This document shows, piece after piece, positions 19,608-29,683 of a stretch of 64,000 nt of DNA (its first letter is position 1; each line of letters begins with the position of its first letter). The stretch is from Sphingobacteriales bacterium (GTDB taxonomy: Bacteria > Bacteroidota > Bacteroidia > Chitinophagales > Chitinophagaceae). A program made the position numbers and the translations under genes. The DNA is taken from the NCBI GenBank assembly GCA_016708305.1, contig JADJGB010000002.1, positions 62,001 through 126,000 on the forward strand, in the 5' to 3' direction. The notes under the pieces were generated by a model. The model was not told the DNA's origin. It saw nothing but the letters and a program-made list of their open reading frames with translations, and ran no database searches.

Positions 19608-21176
19608 TCATTGTTGTTTAAAGTTGGCATCATAGTTTTGTGGCAGCAGTTGGTATAGGTTTTGCTTTTTGGCGCTGTTGATTTTTTCGAATACGTGGGT
19701 AAGCCAGTGTTCGGGATTGATGTTGTGCAGGCGGCATGTGGCGAACAGGCTATAAAGCATTGCTGCATCCTGTGCCCGCTCGTGGCTTCCGGCAAACAGA
19801 TAATTTTGCGCCCCAGCGCCACAGGGCGAATAGCGTTCTCAATAAGGTTATTATCGATTTGCAAAATGCCGTCTGTGGTGTACACGCACAATTTCTGCCA
19901 TCGTGTTAATGTATAAGCAATGGCCTTGCCAAAAGGACTTTTGGGTAATACCTTTTGGTGAGCAACATTTCGGTTAATGTGCTTTGCAAATTGTTTAATA
20001 CGGGTAGGGCATGTTCATGCCGATGGTTTTTTATTTGCTCCGGCGTAAAGTTTTCATCGCGGCAATAGGATTCTATTTTATATAAATCCTGTATCAGGCT
20101 CAAAACCGCATCCGCATTGGCTTTGTCGTAATCTTTGGCTTCGTAAAATTTTCTGCGCGCATGCGCCCAGCAGCAAAAGGGGGTAACGCCTTCTACTTTA
20201 TCGAAAGTTTCGTAAGCATCGTAGCCATCTGTTTGCAAATAGCCTTTAAACTTGTGCAACATAGCTTTGGGATACAAAGCGCCACGCCCGGGCTGATAAT
20301 CGAACAACGCTAATTTTCGTTGCGTATCGTAATACACCCAATAGTATCCTGTATGTGTGGTTTGTTTTTTGTCCTTATCCAAACCTTTATCGTGGTTTCA
20401 TCCACATTCAAATAGTTTGTATTCAAAACCTGCCAGCAATGCAGGTCGTAAACCGGTTCAATCAACCGCATCGCATCTTTTATCCAGCCGCTTACCGTGC
20501 TGTGATTGATGTTTACATTTTGACGTTTGAAGATGGCTAACTGGCGATACACAGGCAGATGGTCCACAAACTTGCTTACCAGCAAATGCGTAAGCAATGA
20601 TGCGCCTGCAACAGATTTCTCAAGCGGCATGGCCGGCAATGAAGCAATGATGCGGCTTGCGTTTAATCCATCATTTGAAGGTTTGATATACTCGGGACGT
20701 ACATATTGTTTCACAAACAACTCGCCGGGCCGGTACTCCAGCTTTTCGGTAATTTCTTTACCAACGGGATGCAAACCTTTTACATCCTCTTTGGGCATCA
20801 GCTCTATTACTTCGCGGCGAAGGCTTTCCGGCAAAGGGTTACGTCCGGGATGCTTTACGGTAAGTTTGGTTTGTTGCTTTTGATATTCTTTTACCAGTGT
20901 GGTTTTTACCACGTCTATCTGCCCCAGTTTATCATCAGGGAATAATTCAGGCTGTGAAACGGCGGTTGCATTTGCTGTTACAAACTTCTCTGCCCTGCCG
21001 CCAAAGAGCATTTTCTTTAATTCGGCTAATTGCAACTGTAGCGATTGTATCTGTAATCGCAATTCAATATTGTGACTCCTTTCCTGTTCAAAGAGGATTT
21101 TGTAGTCTATAAAACTATTGCCGGAAGCGATATGTGAAACTGTTTGCAAGATGTTTACAGGTAGTACAAATATCAT
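19608..21176 (-). pseudogene. tnpC: IS66 transposase TnpC (frameshifted)
   Basis: Large IS66 transposase. Coiled N-terminus LRLQIQSLQLQLAELKKMLF then FGGRAEKF; zinc/linker region with ELMPKEDVKGLHPVGKEI; catalytic DDE region with YLNVDETTIKV, LQTDGYDAYETFDKV, FCCWAHARRKFYEA and NNLIENAIRPVALGRK (catalytic Glu). Frame breaks near 20385, 19935, 19850 and after. In the last frame the product ends QLLPQNYDANFKQQ with TGA at 19608. An exact start is not clear because tnpB runs into it without a stop in the given sequence; ATG 21176 is a guess. Confidence 0.8.
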
Positions 21177-21237
21177 GCTAATAATTGCCTGAAATGCAGT
21201 ATTGACAGGTATTTCAGACAGTATGGCAATAGTGGAA

Positions 21238-21583
21238 TTATTGGCAGGTAAACCTGATTTTTGTCGCACCGTTTTTAAAATTACACCCTGCAAAATAAAT
21301 TGTAATTGCTGTGAGGTGATGCAAAAATGATCGTTATGGCTGGCGGGAGGTCTTTCAAAAGTGCCCTGCTCCAATCCTTTTTCATAGAGCGCAAAGCCAT
21401 CGCTATCCCATTGTAGTAATTTTATTTTGTTACCACGCCGGCCAATAAAAATGAATACGTCGCCACCAGCACATCCTGTTGCATCTCGTTGCGCACCAGG
21501 CCGCTCAACCCGTAGGCTCCCTTGCGAAAATCAGCAGTGCCGTTGTAATAAAAGTAGCGACAAGCGGAGTTTAGATGCAACAT
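21238..21583 (-). pseudogene. tnpB: IS66 accessory protein TnpB (frameshifted)
   Basis: Starts MLHLNSACRYFYYNGTADFR, KGAYGLSGLVRNEMQQD, the classic IS66 Orf2 opening. After a shift near 21465 it continues GDVFIFIGRRGNKIKLLQW, DSDGFALYEKGLEQGTFERP. With one further base change it ends at TAA 21238, giving about 115 aa. Otherwise it reads through into tnpC. Its start overlaps the end of tnpA by 13 bp. The role of TnpB in transposition is not established. Confidence 0.75.
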
Positions 21584-21866
21584 AGCAGCTCTTTTAAAAC
21601 GGCTATATTAATACTGCCCAACTCAAGCCGCACACCATTAGGGTAGCAGATAGTTGCGGCACTGCCGCGGTGGCTATCGGTGTCACCTGCGTGAAAGTGG
21701 GTGTGGTCGCTGCGTTAATAGGCAACCGTTTTTGCCAGTAATAATATTTGGATGCCGCAAGCCGGTGTTCTTTGCAATAAGATACAACCGTTTGGCCGCT
21801 TGTGCGGCAGGCTTCAATGTGGGCGTGCATTATACCGGCACGGTCGGAGGTATTGTTAGTTTCCAT
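21571..21866 (-). pseudogene. tnpA: IS66 accessory protein TnpA (frameshifted)
   Basis: IS66 Orf1: a basic helix-turn-helix-like domain (HIEACRTSGQTVVSYCKEH, RLAASKYYYWQKRL) and, after a shift near 21630, the typical C-terminal LPNGVRLELGSINIAVLKEL ending at TAA 21571. First gene of the element's minus-strand operon. Confidence 0.78.
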
Positions 21867-21924
21867 CCGGCAAAAATCAATAAACTATCTTAGTAAAGCA
21901 ATACGGGGTTGGACGAAGGGATAC

Positions 21925-22142
21925 AATACTTTTGCACTTGATTCTTTTATTGCTTCATCTGTAATCTTTTCTTCTGTATCAAGAATCAACCCTTTGTCTA
22001 ATTCTCCTGATTTAACCCAAGGGATATTTCCACCAAAATATTTTGGCACTTTTCGGCTCGGTGTTCCACCGCTTGTTGTAAAGCAGATATCCCCTAACTT
22101 GGCAATTGTCCAGCCCTTCGGTAAAGAATCAAATTCAATCAT
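21925..22142 (-). pseudogene. hsdS: hsdS, 5' segment (start of TRD1)
   Basis: The specificity-subunit start is MIEFDSLPKGWTIAKLGDIC, FTTSGGTPSRKVPKYFGG, NIPWVKSGELDKG, which is the standard opening of target-recognition domain 1. ATG at 22142 overlaps the stop of the upstream RAYT gene as ATGA, implying coupled translation. It is interrupted at the codon for Val in SSAKV by the IS66 element. The gene as a whole (17258-22142 minus the two IS elements) would encode about 450 aa. Confidence 0.9.
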
Positions 22143-22828
22143 GATTTGTTGGGGTTTTCTGAACGGGTTAAAGAATCGCCTTCCCAATTTTTGGGATTGT
22201 TAATGATATATTTTTTTATTCGCAGGTATTCATCCCTGTTTCGGATGATATGGTCATGATAATTGGGTTGAAAAAAATGGTTGTGCCGATTGTATTTGGG
22301 TATAACCAATTTGTTATCGTCAATATAATCATCAATTTTAGAATTGACCCCCGATTTGAACCCTGCCATAAACGATGAAATGGATTTGGGTTTGCGAATT
22401 AAATGGGGCGGTTGGGGGGAATGTGGATTCGGCTGCGTTTCCGATTTTGGTTGTTGCGGATTTGGTTGTTGCGGATTTGGTTGTTGTAGAGGCGCACGGC
22501 CGTGCGCCTCTACAACAACAACAACGTTACCTAAATCATTGGTATTTTTATCATCCATTTTTTGCAAAACCACAATCGCGTGCAAATGGTTGGGCATGAT
22601 GATATATTCATCCAAAAACAATTCCTGCCTAATTTCAAATGATTTTAACCATTGGGATTGCACAATCTTTCCAAAATCGGATAGTATCATTTGTCCATTT
22701 TTTATTTCACCCAAAATACATTCTCTGTTTTGGGTAACCAACGTGATGAAATAATATCCGTTACCTGCATAATCCCACCCTTTTAATCTGTTAGATTCAA
22801 TTCTGTATTTCCCTGCAAATTTTTCCAT
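22139..22828 (-). CDS. RAYT-type transposase with in-frame REP palindrome, 229 aa
   Basis: A second, different RAYT subgroup. MPNHLHAIVVL is the HUH motif, and RIKKYIINNPKNWEGDSL carries the catalytic Tyr and the YIxxNPxxW signature; NRLKGWDYAGNGYYFITLVT is the typical N-terminus. Residues about 100-135 are low complexity: NVVVVVEAHGRAPLQQPNPQ followed by repeated PQQPN, encoded by a 40-bp perfect palindrome and 15-bp tandem repeats. It sits exactly between hsdR and hsdS, with a TAATG overlap to hsdR and an ATGA overlap to hsdS, so it is embedded in the R-M operon without breaking coupling. The reading frame is intact. Confidence 0.87.
   Translation of the reverse strand: MEKFAGKYRIESNRLKGWDYAGNGYYFITLVTQNRECILGEIKNGQMILSDFGKIVQSQWLKSFEIRQELFLDEYIIMPNHLHAIVVLQKMDDKNTNDLGNVVVVVEAHGRAPLQQPNPQQPNPQQPKSETQPNPHSPQPPHLIRKPKSISSFMAGFKSGVNSKIDDYIDDNKLVIPKYNRHNHFFQPNYHDHIIRNRDEYLRIKKYIINNPKNWEGDSLTRSENPNKS
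22480..22519. repeat. 40-bp perfect palindrome inside the RAYT coding sequence
   Basis: Two 20-base arms meet at CACGG|CCGTG; the core reads TAGAGGCGCACGG and its complement. On the left side are three 15-bp repeats containing GGATTTGGTTGTTGC. The palindrome encodes VVVEAHGRAPLQQ in frame. Its form (long hairpin in a RAYT gene) suggests a REP of the type this enzyme recognises. Confidence 0.9.
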
Positions 22829-25615
22829 TATGCTGCCAGTGCTTCGTTTAGTTCGTTAATAATTTCATCCATCTGCTCTCCAAACAACTGCCACATTTTG
22901 CCTTTACCGCCTTCGGCATCAAAGGGCGTATAGTCTAAATCGTCTGCATCTAAATGTATGCTTGTGGCAATATGGTCTTTAATCATTCTCAGCCATTGCA
23001 TTTGCTCTTCGGTAAATCGGTTGTGTTGTCCTGCATTCTTTTTCAACATCCAGTCACGGAAATTCAAGTCCACTTTGTTTGAATAATCAATCAGCGTTGA
23101 ATCAATGCCTGAAATTCTGCGAAGCAATGAAACCAATGCAATCAATTCCGATTTTGGACTTCCTGTTGCTTTCTCTAATTGCTCATAAGCCCGCCAAACC
23201 TGCATAGGTGCAAGCAATGGTCTTTCAAATTTCAGTTTTTCCAACACTTCCTGAATCATTTTGTAATTCAGTTCACGCCTTCTTACTGGTTGCGAATAGA
23301 AAATTTGCAAAGCTGTTATTTCATCTTGATGTTGAGCAATCCATGTTTTAAAGTCAGCAACAAGGTTTTCGGATTTCTCTTTACTATCGGTTGCCCATCC
23401 TTTATTCAGTAGCGTGTCAGGATTGGTAATATCAATGGTTTGTTCATGTGCTTTGCGAACATTTTCTATGTATTCTCTTAAATCACTGTTGTGAAATACT
23501 TCCGCTGCTTTTTCCTTTAGTTCGTCATGCAATTTGTTGACCGCTTCTTCTTTTGCTGCTGGCGATTTTCCAACCATTTCCATTTCCACTTTGGTTTTCA
23601 AATCATCCAACACGTCAGGATTATAGGCTTGCAACAATTCATTTACAACTTGCTTCAGTGTTTTGCCTTCTGCCTTTTCGCTGAATTGTTGCTTTTCCTG
23701 TTCTGTAACTTGCTTTTCTAATCTTGTCAAGCGATTTGCCAATGATGAAAACAAATCTTCGTCACGGTTCCCAACGGCAATTGCTCCCAATAAATCTTTT
23801 AGCGGAACACCGGGTTTCTTTTCCAGTGGTCGGCTATCGGATTTTAGGCTTTTGGTTACGCCAACAGCATCAATAATTACAAAATGGTCTTTAGTGTATT
23901 TTGCGCTTGGCGTTACTTTACGCAGGTCATCAAGGGTAATAATTCTAGTTCCCCTGCCTTTCATTTGCTCGTAGTAGTTTCTGCTTCTTACATCACGCAT
24001 AAAAAGCAAACACTCCAATGGTTTTACATCTGTTCCTGTGGCAATCATATCTACAGTTACCGCTATTCTTGGTAAATAGTCATTTCGGAATTGTGCTAAA
24101 ACCGATTTTGGGTCTTCGTCTTTGTTTCTGTATGTAATTTTTTTGCAGAAACTATTTCCTTCTCCAAATTCTTCTCTCACAATGTTGATGATATCGTCAG
24201 CATGTGAATCTGTTTTGGCGAAGATTAAAGTTTTCGGTACCTCAAATTCTCCTTTGTCAGTTAAGCGGTCGGGAAACATTTCAGGCAAATGCTCTTTGAA
24301 AGTTTTTATAATAAGCCTGATTTGATTCGGGTTTACAATGTCTTTATCGAGTTGATTGGCCGTGTAGTTTTCGTTTTCGTCTTGTAATTCCCAACGTTTT
24401 TTTCTTGATAGTTTTTCTCTACGTTCTACATATTCACCTTGCCAAATGGTTCCGCCTTGTTGGGTTATTTGTGTTTCAATTAAGAAAACATCAAAGCCAA
24501 CATTTACCCCGTCTGCAATGGCTTGTTCATGGGTGTATTCACTTACAATGTTTTGATTGAAATAACCAAAGGTTCTATTATCAGGAGTGGCTGTTAAGCC
24601 AATTTGAAAAGCATCATAATATTGAATAACCTGCATCCACAAGTTGTAAATACTTCGGTGGCATTCATCAATTACAATGAAATCGAAAAACTCTATCGGC
24701 AATTTCTCACTGTAAACTACTGGCATAGGCTCTTTGGCTTGCCAACGAGATTCATTTGGATTTTCTTCTTCGGCTGCTTCTTCTAATTCAGTTCCTTTCA
24801 GAATAGAATAAAGCCTTTGAATAGTGCTGATATAAACATGATTGTCGGTAGGCACAAAGCTTGATTTTAAGCGATGTACGCCATACAATTCAGTAAATTT
24901 TCTGTTGTCGTCATTTGGCAGAAAAGACATGAACTCTTGTTCCGCTTGTTCGCCAAGGTTTTTGGTGTCCACCAAAAACAAAATGCGTTTAGTGTTCGTG
25001 TACTTCAGCAAACGATAAATAAAAGAAATGGCGGTAAAGGTTTTTCCCGAACCCGTTGCCATTTGAATTAAAGCCTTTGGCTTAAATTCTTTGAAAGAAC
25101 TTTCCAGTTTTGTGATGGCGTTGATTTGGCAATCTCTCAAACCTTCGGTTTGCAAAACAGGAATGTCCAACAAACTTGCCCGAAGCGATTTTTCGGTTTT
25201 CAGCCAATTCCTGAAAGTTTCAGGTCTGTGGAAAGTAAAAACCGGTCTTGAACGTGACTTTGGGTCACGAAAGTCAGTGAACCTTGTTACATCACCTGTG
25301 CTTTCATACACGAAAGGCAAGGGGTCGTTGTTTAGATATTTTAATTTGCTTTGAGCATATTGTTCCGATTGCGATTCATGCATTGTTAAGCGGTGTCCTT
25401 CTTCTTCTCGTTTTGCTTCAATTACACCAACCGGTTTTTTGTCAATGAATAAAACGTAATCCGTTTCTTTTCCCGTCCTGCGTCAAATAGTAACGAACAA
25501 CCACACCGATTCCCGCATTCAGGTTTATCTTGTCTTTGTCCTGAATAACCCAGCCGCTCCGCATAAGTGCGGAGTCAATATTATCTCTTGCTATTTGTTC
25601 CGGGTCCTGATTCAC
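22828..25615 (-). CDS. hsdR: Type I restriction endonuclease subunit HsdR (one frameshift near the 5' end)
   Basis: ATP-dependent translocase/nuclease of the type I complex. The ORF from ATG 25383 starts too late. Upstream, from GTG 25615, reads MNQDPEQIARDNIDSALMRSG, and in a shifted frame FIDKKPVGVIEAKREEEGH, the PD-(D/E)XK nuclease core (Asp, Glu-x-Lys). The shift is near 25480. Helicase motifs: IQMATGSGKTFTAISF (Walker A), IDECHRSIYN (DEAH-like), GLTATPDNRTFG, MIATGTDVKPLE and YEQMKGRGTR. The C-terminal helical domain (FRDWMLKKNAGQHNRFTEEQ) contacts HsdM/HsdS. About 929 aa when joined. First gene of the operon. Confidence 0.93.
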
Positions 25616-26014
25616 TTTTACTTAAATATTTACAATTTTTAGTCGGTTAAAATAGGCAAAGTAAGCCTAAATTAAAATGTAATCCACTGTCGTGCATAGT
25701 TGCAAGACCGGTTCTTTTGGATTTGCCATTGTTTCGCCTTTAGAACAGTGACAAAGCCAAATGCTCCTCCAAACATTAGGGATAAGCCGACAAAATTTAA
25801 ATATGTTTCGTGTGGTATGGGAAAATTACACTCAATTGAATCAGAAATAAGTGTCGCTTTGTCCACTGCCTAAATGTTGTATCATTTTAATCTGTACCAC
25901 CAGTTAAAACGATATAATTCACTGTCATGTTTCCATTATATTGCAATGAATTTAAATTAATGTTAATATTAGTTAAAGCTTTCACCTAACAACAAATTAT
26001 ACCAAACAACTCCC
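25616..26014. other. Intergenic region between hsdR and the Gfo/Idh gene
   Basis: No convincing gene. A 64-codon minus-strand ORF (25672-25866) encodes one hydrophobic stretch (YLNFVGLSLMFGGAFGF) but has no recognisable family and is as likely to be chance. The region should hold the R-M operon promoter. It marks the right edge of the island. Confidence 0.5.
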
Positions 26015-27341
26015 CTACCCTTTCAAATACTTATTAGCCGCCTCTTCTTTAAATCTGGCATTTTTGCCATCCCAGTTTAGGGTTTGACCCGGAAACTGAG
26101 CCGCAATCACACCCAGAAGAATCACCTCGGTAAGTTTTGCAGAATAGCTGAAGGGCGCGCTGCATTTGGCTTTGCCCAGACAGGCATCAATAAACTCATG
26201 GTAATGCTTATCTCCTTCCACGTCATAACTCACAGTGGGTTTTCCTGCTTCTCCATTCGGGTCAAATTTGGGAATATCTATTGTTTGGTAAGTGCCACTA
26301 ACAATCAATCTTGGCAACTGCATAAAGTGCGGCAGCAATAAACGTCTGCCATCTTCGCCTATAAACATAGCTCCCTGATCGGGCAATGGGTCTCCCTTTG
26401 GTAGTTTTAATTCATCCTGAGGAGCCGGTGCGCCCTTCCCATCGTACCAAACCCATTCCAGCGTATCGGTAGTGTAAGGTGTACCCGGAAAACGTACTGC
26501 ACATGATTTTTTTTCGGGATGGCCAAATCCATTGGGCTTGCGGCAATCATTTTTTACGGTAAGTGGCACACTTAGTTGTAGTGCATTGTAGGGCGTGTCA
26601 AAAATATGTACACCCATATCTCCTAATGTGCCACAGCCATAGTCCACACATTTTCTCCAGTTGCCCGGATGATAATATCCTTTTTTATAGGGTCTTTTTT
26701 TGCCTCCGGCTATCCACATATCCCAGTTTAATCCTTCTGGAACGGGATCGGCGCCCTCCGGTGCAGCACCGTCATATCCCCAAACTTTTGGCGACCAGGG
26801 CAATTACTTTTTTCACTTTACCAATAATACCGCCTCTGATGAGGATGGAAGCCAGCTTGTAGTCATAAAAAGAATGAACCTGAATACCCATCTGGGTGAT
26901 CAGTTTTTTTCTGGCAGCCACTGCATCCATCTCGCGAGACTCCGAAATGTAATGGGTTAAGGGGTTTTGGCAATACACATTTTTATTCATATTCATTGCC
27001 GCTAATGAAATGGGTGCATGGGTATGGTCAGTGGTGGACACTACTACAGCATCAATCTTTTTGCCCATTTTTTTGAACAACTGACGATAATCCTGAAATA
27101 CTTTTGCCTTTGGGAATTTATCTTTTATCTTGTCAACTAAGCTGAGTCCCACATCGCAGAGGGCTACTACCTCCACCGCCGAATGGGAGGCCATCGAATG
27201 GAGGTCTGATACACCCATCATACCCAGGCCAATCTGTGCTATCCTCACTTTTTTTCCGGCGGCTAATGTAGCTACAGAAGCAGGTAGGAAGAAAGCCATT
27301 GAACCGGCGGCAGCTGTTTTTAAAAAATGTCTTCTTTTCAT
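26015..27341 (-). CDS. Gfo/Idh/MocA family oxidoreductase with Tat signal (one frameshift)
   Basis: NAD(P)-dependent sugar-type oxidoreductase exported in folded form. The N-terminus MKRRHFLKTAAAGS is a twin-arginine signal (RRxFLK). The Rossmann fold follows: VRIAQIGLGMMGVSDLHSM, ALCDV, VVVSTTDHTHAPISLAAM and VYCQNPLTHYISESREM (EKP-like loop, here QNP). The frame breaks near 26795: an extra C gives ALVAKSLGI, and removing it gives VIAWSPKVWGYDGA, continuing into the C-terminal domain (GCGTLGDMGVHIFDTPYNAL). About 442 aa. With the DUF1080 protein 2.3 kb away it may act on periplasmic keto-sugars; the substrate is unknown. The last 74 bp are mirrored by a remnant at 13146. Confidence 0.9.
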
Positions 27342-27568
27342 TAAATCGTTTTTAGAATGATTATTGTTTCAGTTAAATTTTTTCGATTTCGGAAAATAAT
27401 TATCGCAAACAGCCAAAGTTATTCATTATTTATTAAAAGATTTCATTAAAAACCTAAAATCAATAACTGAAATGCAGGTCTTTCAAATCCTGCTAAAAAA
27501 CCCTTCAATTTGTTAATTTTCCTCATGTTTCGGTGTATTATGGTACATTTGCGGCTAAAATTTCAGGA

Positions 27569-29118
27569 ATGCCTTTTTATCATTTATTTGTTATCTATCT
27601 GATACAGGTTTTGTTAGTGTGGTTGCCGTCCTTTGGACTTGCTTCATTATTTAAAAAAGCAGGAGAAGCTTCATGGAAAGCCTATATACCTTTCTATAAT
27701 ACCTGGGTGATGCAACACATTGCTCAAAGACCAAAACATTGGGTATTTTGGCAGTTTATTCCTGTGGTAGGCTGGTTTATTACACCCGGTATTTTTATCG
27801 AGTTTGCAAAAGTCTTTTGTCGTTTTTCTTTTTGGATCATACCGCCGCTTCACTCTTTGCTCCTTTCTATTTCCCCTGGCCACAATAATAAAGATGCAAG
27901 ATTCATCGGTCCCGAAGGCGTGAAAAAACACAGCAAGCCATCCTGGAGAGAGTGGATAGATGCGGCTATTTTTGCTATTATTGCTGCTACGCTGATTAGA
28001 ACTTTTATATTTGAAGCTTATGTTATTCCTTCCAGTTCGATGGAAAAAACATTGCTCATCAATGATTATCTGTTTGTAAGCAAGTTCAGCTATGGTCCAA
28101 GAATTCCGAATACGCCTTTATCTATTCCGTTCATTCATAATTACACGCCATTTGGCAATAAATCATATACCAAATTGTTAGAACTCCCCTACATGCGCTG
28201 GTTTGCATCACCCGTAAAACGATACGACTGCGTGGTGTTTAACTTTCCTGACGGGGATACGGTTATTCACGCTCCGGGTTTTGAATCAGCCAATCCTTAT
28301 TATGACATAAAACGAAGAGCAGCAATGGGTTCTGCAAGCGATCAGGAGGTGATTAATAACCCTGATGTGTATCCGGTGGTAGCGCATCCCGTTGACAAAA
28401 CAGACAACTATATTAAGCGCTGTATGGGTGTTGCCGGCGATTCTTTAAAAGTAGTTAACGGCATTGTTTTTATCAATAATAAAGAAGCTTACATCCCGCC
28501 ACACTCGGCAACATTTTATAATTTTACAACCAAAAATAATACCCCGCTGGATGCAGATTACCTGAGAGAAGCAGGCATAAAATTGAATTTGGAAAGTGCA
28601 GGCGCAGATTTCTCAGTTTATAATAATAATGTTTATCAGGCTAACCTGACTTTAAGCGAAGTGGAAATTTTGAAGAAATTACCGGTGGTAGATGCCGCCA
28701 GTGTTACAAAAGATATTTATCCTGCAGACGGCCTTATAAGCACTGCCATGTTTCCTTATTATGATACGCTGCACAAATGGTCGCCTGATAACTATGGACC
28801 TGTTTGGATTCCCAAAAAAAATGTAACCATTACACTCAATGCGGAAAATTTACCCATGTATAAAAGATGTATTGAAAGCTTTGAAAACAATAAATTGGAG
28901 ATAAGGGCGGCAAAATCTTCATCAATGATAAAGAGACAAATTCCTACACTTTTAAGATGGATTATTACTGGATGATGGGCGACAACCGCCATAAGTCGCA
29001 GGACAGCCGTTTTTGGGGGTTTGTTCCCGAAAGCCATATTGTGGGCAAAGCAGCGCTCATCTGGTTCAGTTGGGAAAACGGACCACGCTGGAAACGCCTG
29101 TTCAACACTATAAAATAA
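27569..29118 (+). CDS. lepB: Signal peptidase I (frameshifted)
   Basis: Cleaves signal peptides of exported proteins at the outer face of the inner membrane. The Bacteroidota-type N-terminal TM pair precedes WIDAAIFAIIAATLIRTFIF. The catalytic Ser is in YVIPSSSMEKTLLINDYL; the Lys is in DNYIKRCMGVAGDSLKV; the C-terminal box E is MMGDNRHKSQDSRFWGFVP. Two compensating indels (about 27835 and 27885) scramble EFAKVF..., where the alternative frame reads DHTAASLFAPFYFPW. A third shift near 28912 (one missing A) moves the last 70 residues out of frame to TAA 29118. ATG 27569 is preferred over GTG 27533. About 517 aa. Confidence 0.92.
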
Positions 29119-29134
29119 AACTCATTAACTTTGT

Positions 29135-29162
29135 ATGCCCCTTTCTGCACAGAGAGGGGCAT
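29135..29162 (+). terminator. Hairpin between lepB and cdd
   Basis: ATGCCCCTTTCTG CA CAGAGAGGGGCAT forms a stem of up to 13 bp with one G-T wobble, 16 bp after the lepB stop. The downstream tract is only moderately T-rich, so termination may be partial. Confidence 0.55.
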
Positions 29163-29183
29163 TGTTGTCTAAATTTAAAAATC

Positions 29184-29678
29184 ATGAAGGAACGCAAATT
29201 TCAGTTTTCATATAAAATTCTGAAGGATATCGGCGAACTGAACGAAAATGATGCAGCCCTTTTGCAACAGGCACGCAAAGTAACCAAAAAGGCCTATGCG
29301 CCTTACTCAAGATTTAATGTAGCCTGTGCGGCAAAACTTGAAAACGGACGAACCGTAATTGGCACCAACCAGGAAAATGCATCTTATCCCGTAGGTATTT
29401 GTGCCGAAAGGGCTTTACTGGCAACGGTGGGCACACAATATACTGATGAGCCAATTGAAACCCTGGCCATAACCTACCACGCGCTTGATGGTGAAAGCAA
29501 CCATCCCATTTCGCCCTGCGGCATGTGCAGGCAGGCATTGACAGAATATGAAAGAAGGACAGGTAAACCTATCCGGCTGATTCTCTCAGGAATGGAAGGA
29601 GATATTTATATCGTCAACAGCGCCAAGGACTTGCTGCCATTGGCGTTTAGCAATGAGGATTTAGGGAAAGACGACTAA
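29184..29678 (+). CDS. cdd: Cytidine deaminase
   Basis: Deaminates cytidine/deoxycytidine to uridine in pyrimidine salvage. Zinc site: ICAERALLATVG (Cys and catalytic Glu) and SPCGMCRQALTEY (two Cys), the tetrameric three-Cys class. NENASYPVGI-type substrate loop is seen as NQENASYPVG. The start at 29184 (MKERKFQFSYKILK) gives 164 aa, matching the family; longer upstream frames overlap the lepB end and are rejected. The frame is intact. Confidence 0.93.
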   Translation: MKERKFQFSYKILKDIGELNENDAALLQQARKVTKKAYAPYSRFNVACAAKLENGRTVIGTNQENASYPVGICAERALLATVGTQYTDEPIETLAITYHALDGESNHPISPCGMCRQALTEYERRTGKPIRLILSGMEGDIYIVNSAKDLLPLAFSNEDLGKDD

Positions 29679-29683
29679 AATTT

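Larger units (their letters stand above)
19587..21924. mobile_element. IS66-type insertion sequence inside hsdS, 2338 bp, with 8-bp target duplication
   Basis: Perfect 22-bp terminal inverted repeats beginning GTATCCCTTCGTCC lie at 19587 and (inverted) ending at 21924. They are flanked by the direct 8-bp target duplication AATACTTT at 19579-19586 and 21925-21932. IS66 elements generate 8-bp duplications, and the cargo is the expected tnpA-tnpB-tnpC set on the minus strand. Perfect inverted repeats, a perfect duplication and an intact flanking hsdS frame indicate a recent insertion. Confidence 0.95.

Noticed and set aside
21238..21583. Natural TnpB-TnpC fusion in the IS66 element
   Set aside because: The read-through depends on a frame at a run of As where one base restores a normal tnpB stop; the element has several other shifts.
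25672..25866. 64-codon ORF with a hydrophobic stretch between hsdR and Gfo/Idh
   Set aside because: Short, no recognisable family, no operon partner; may be chance.
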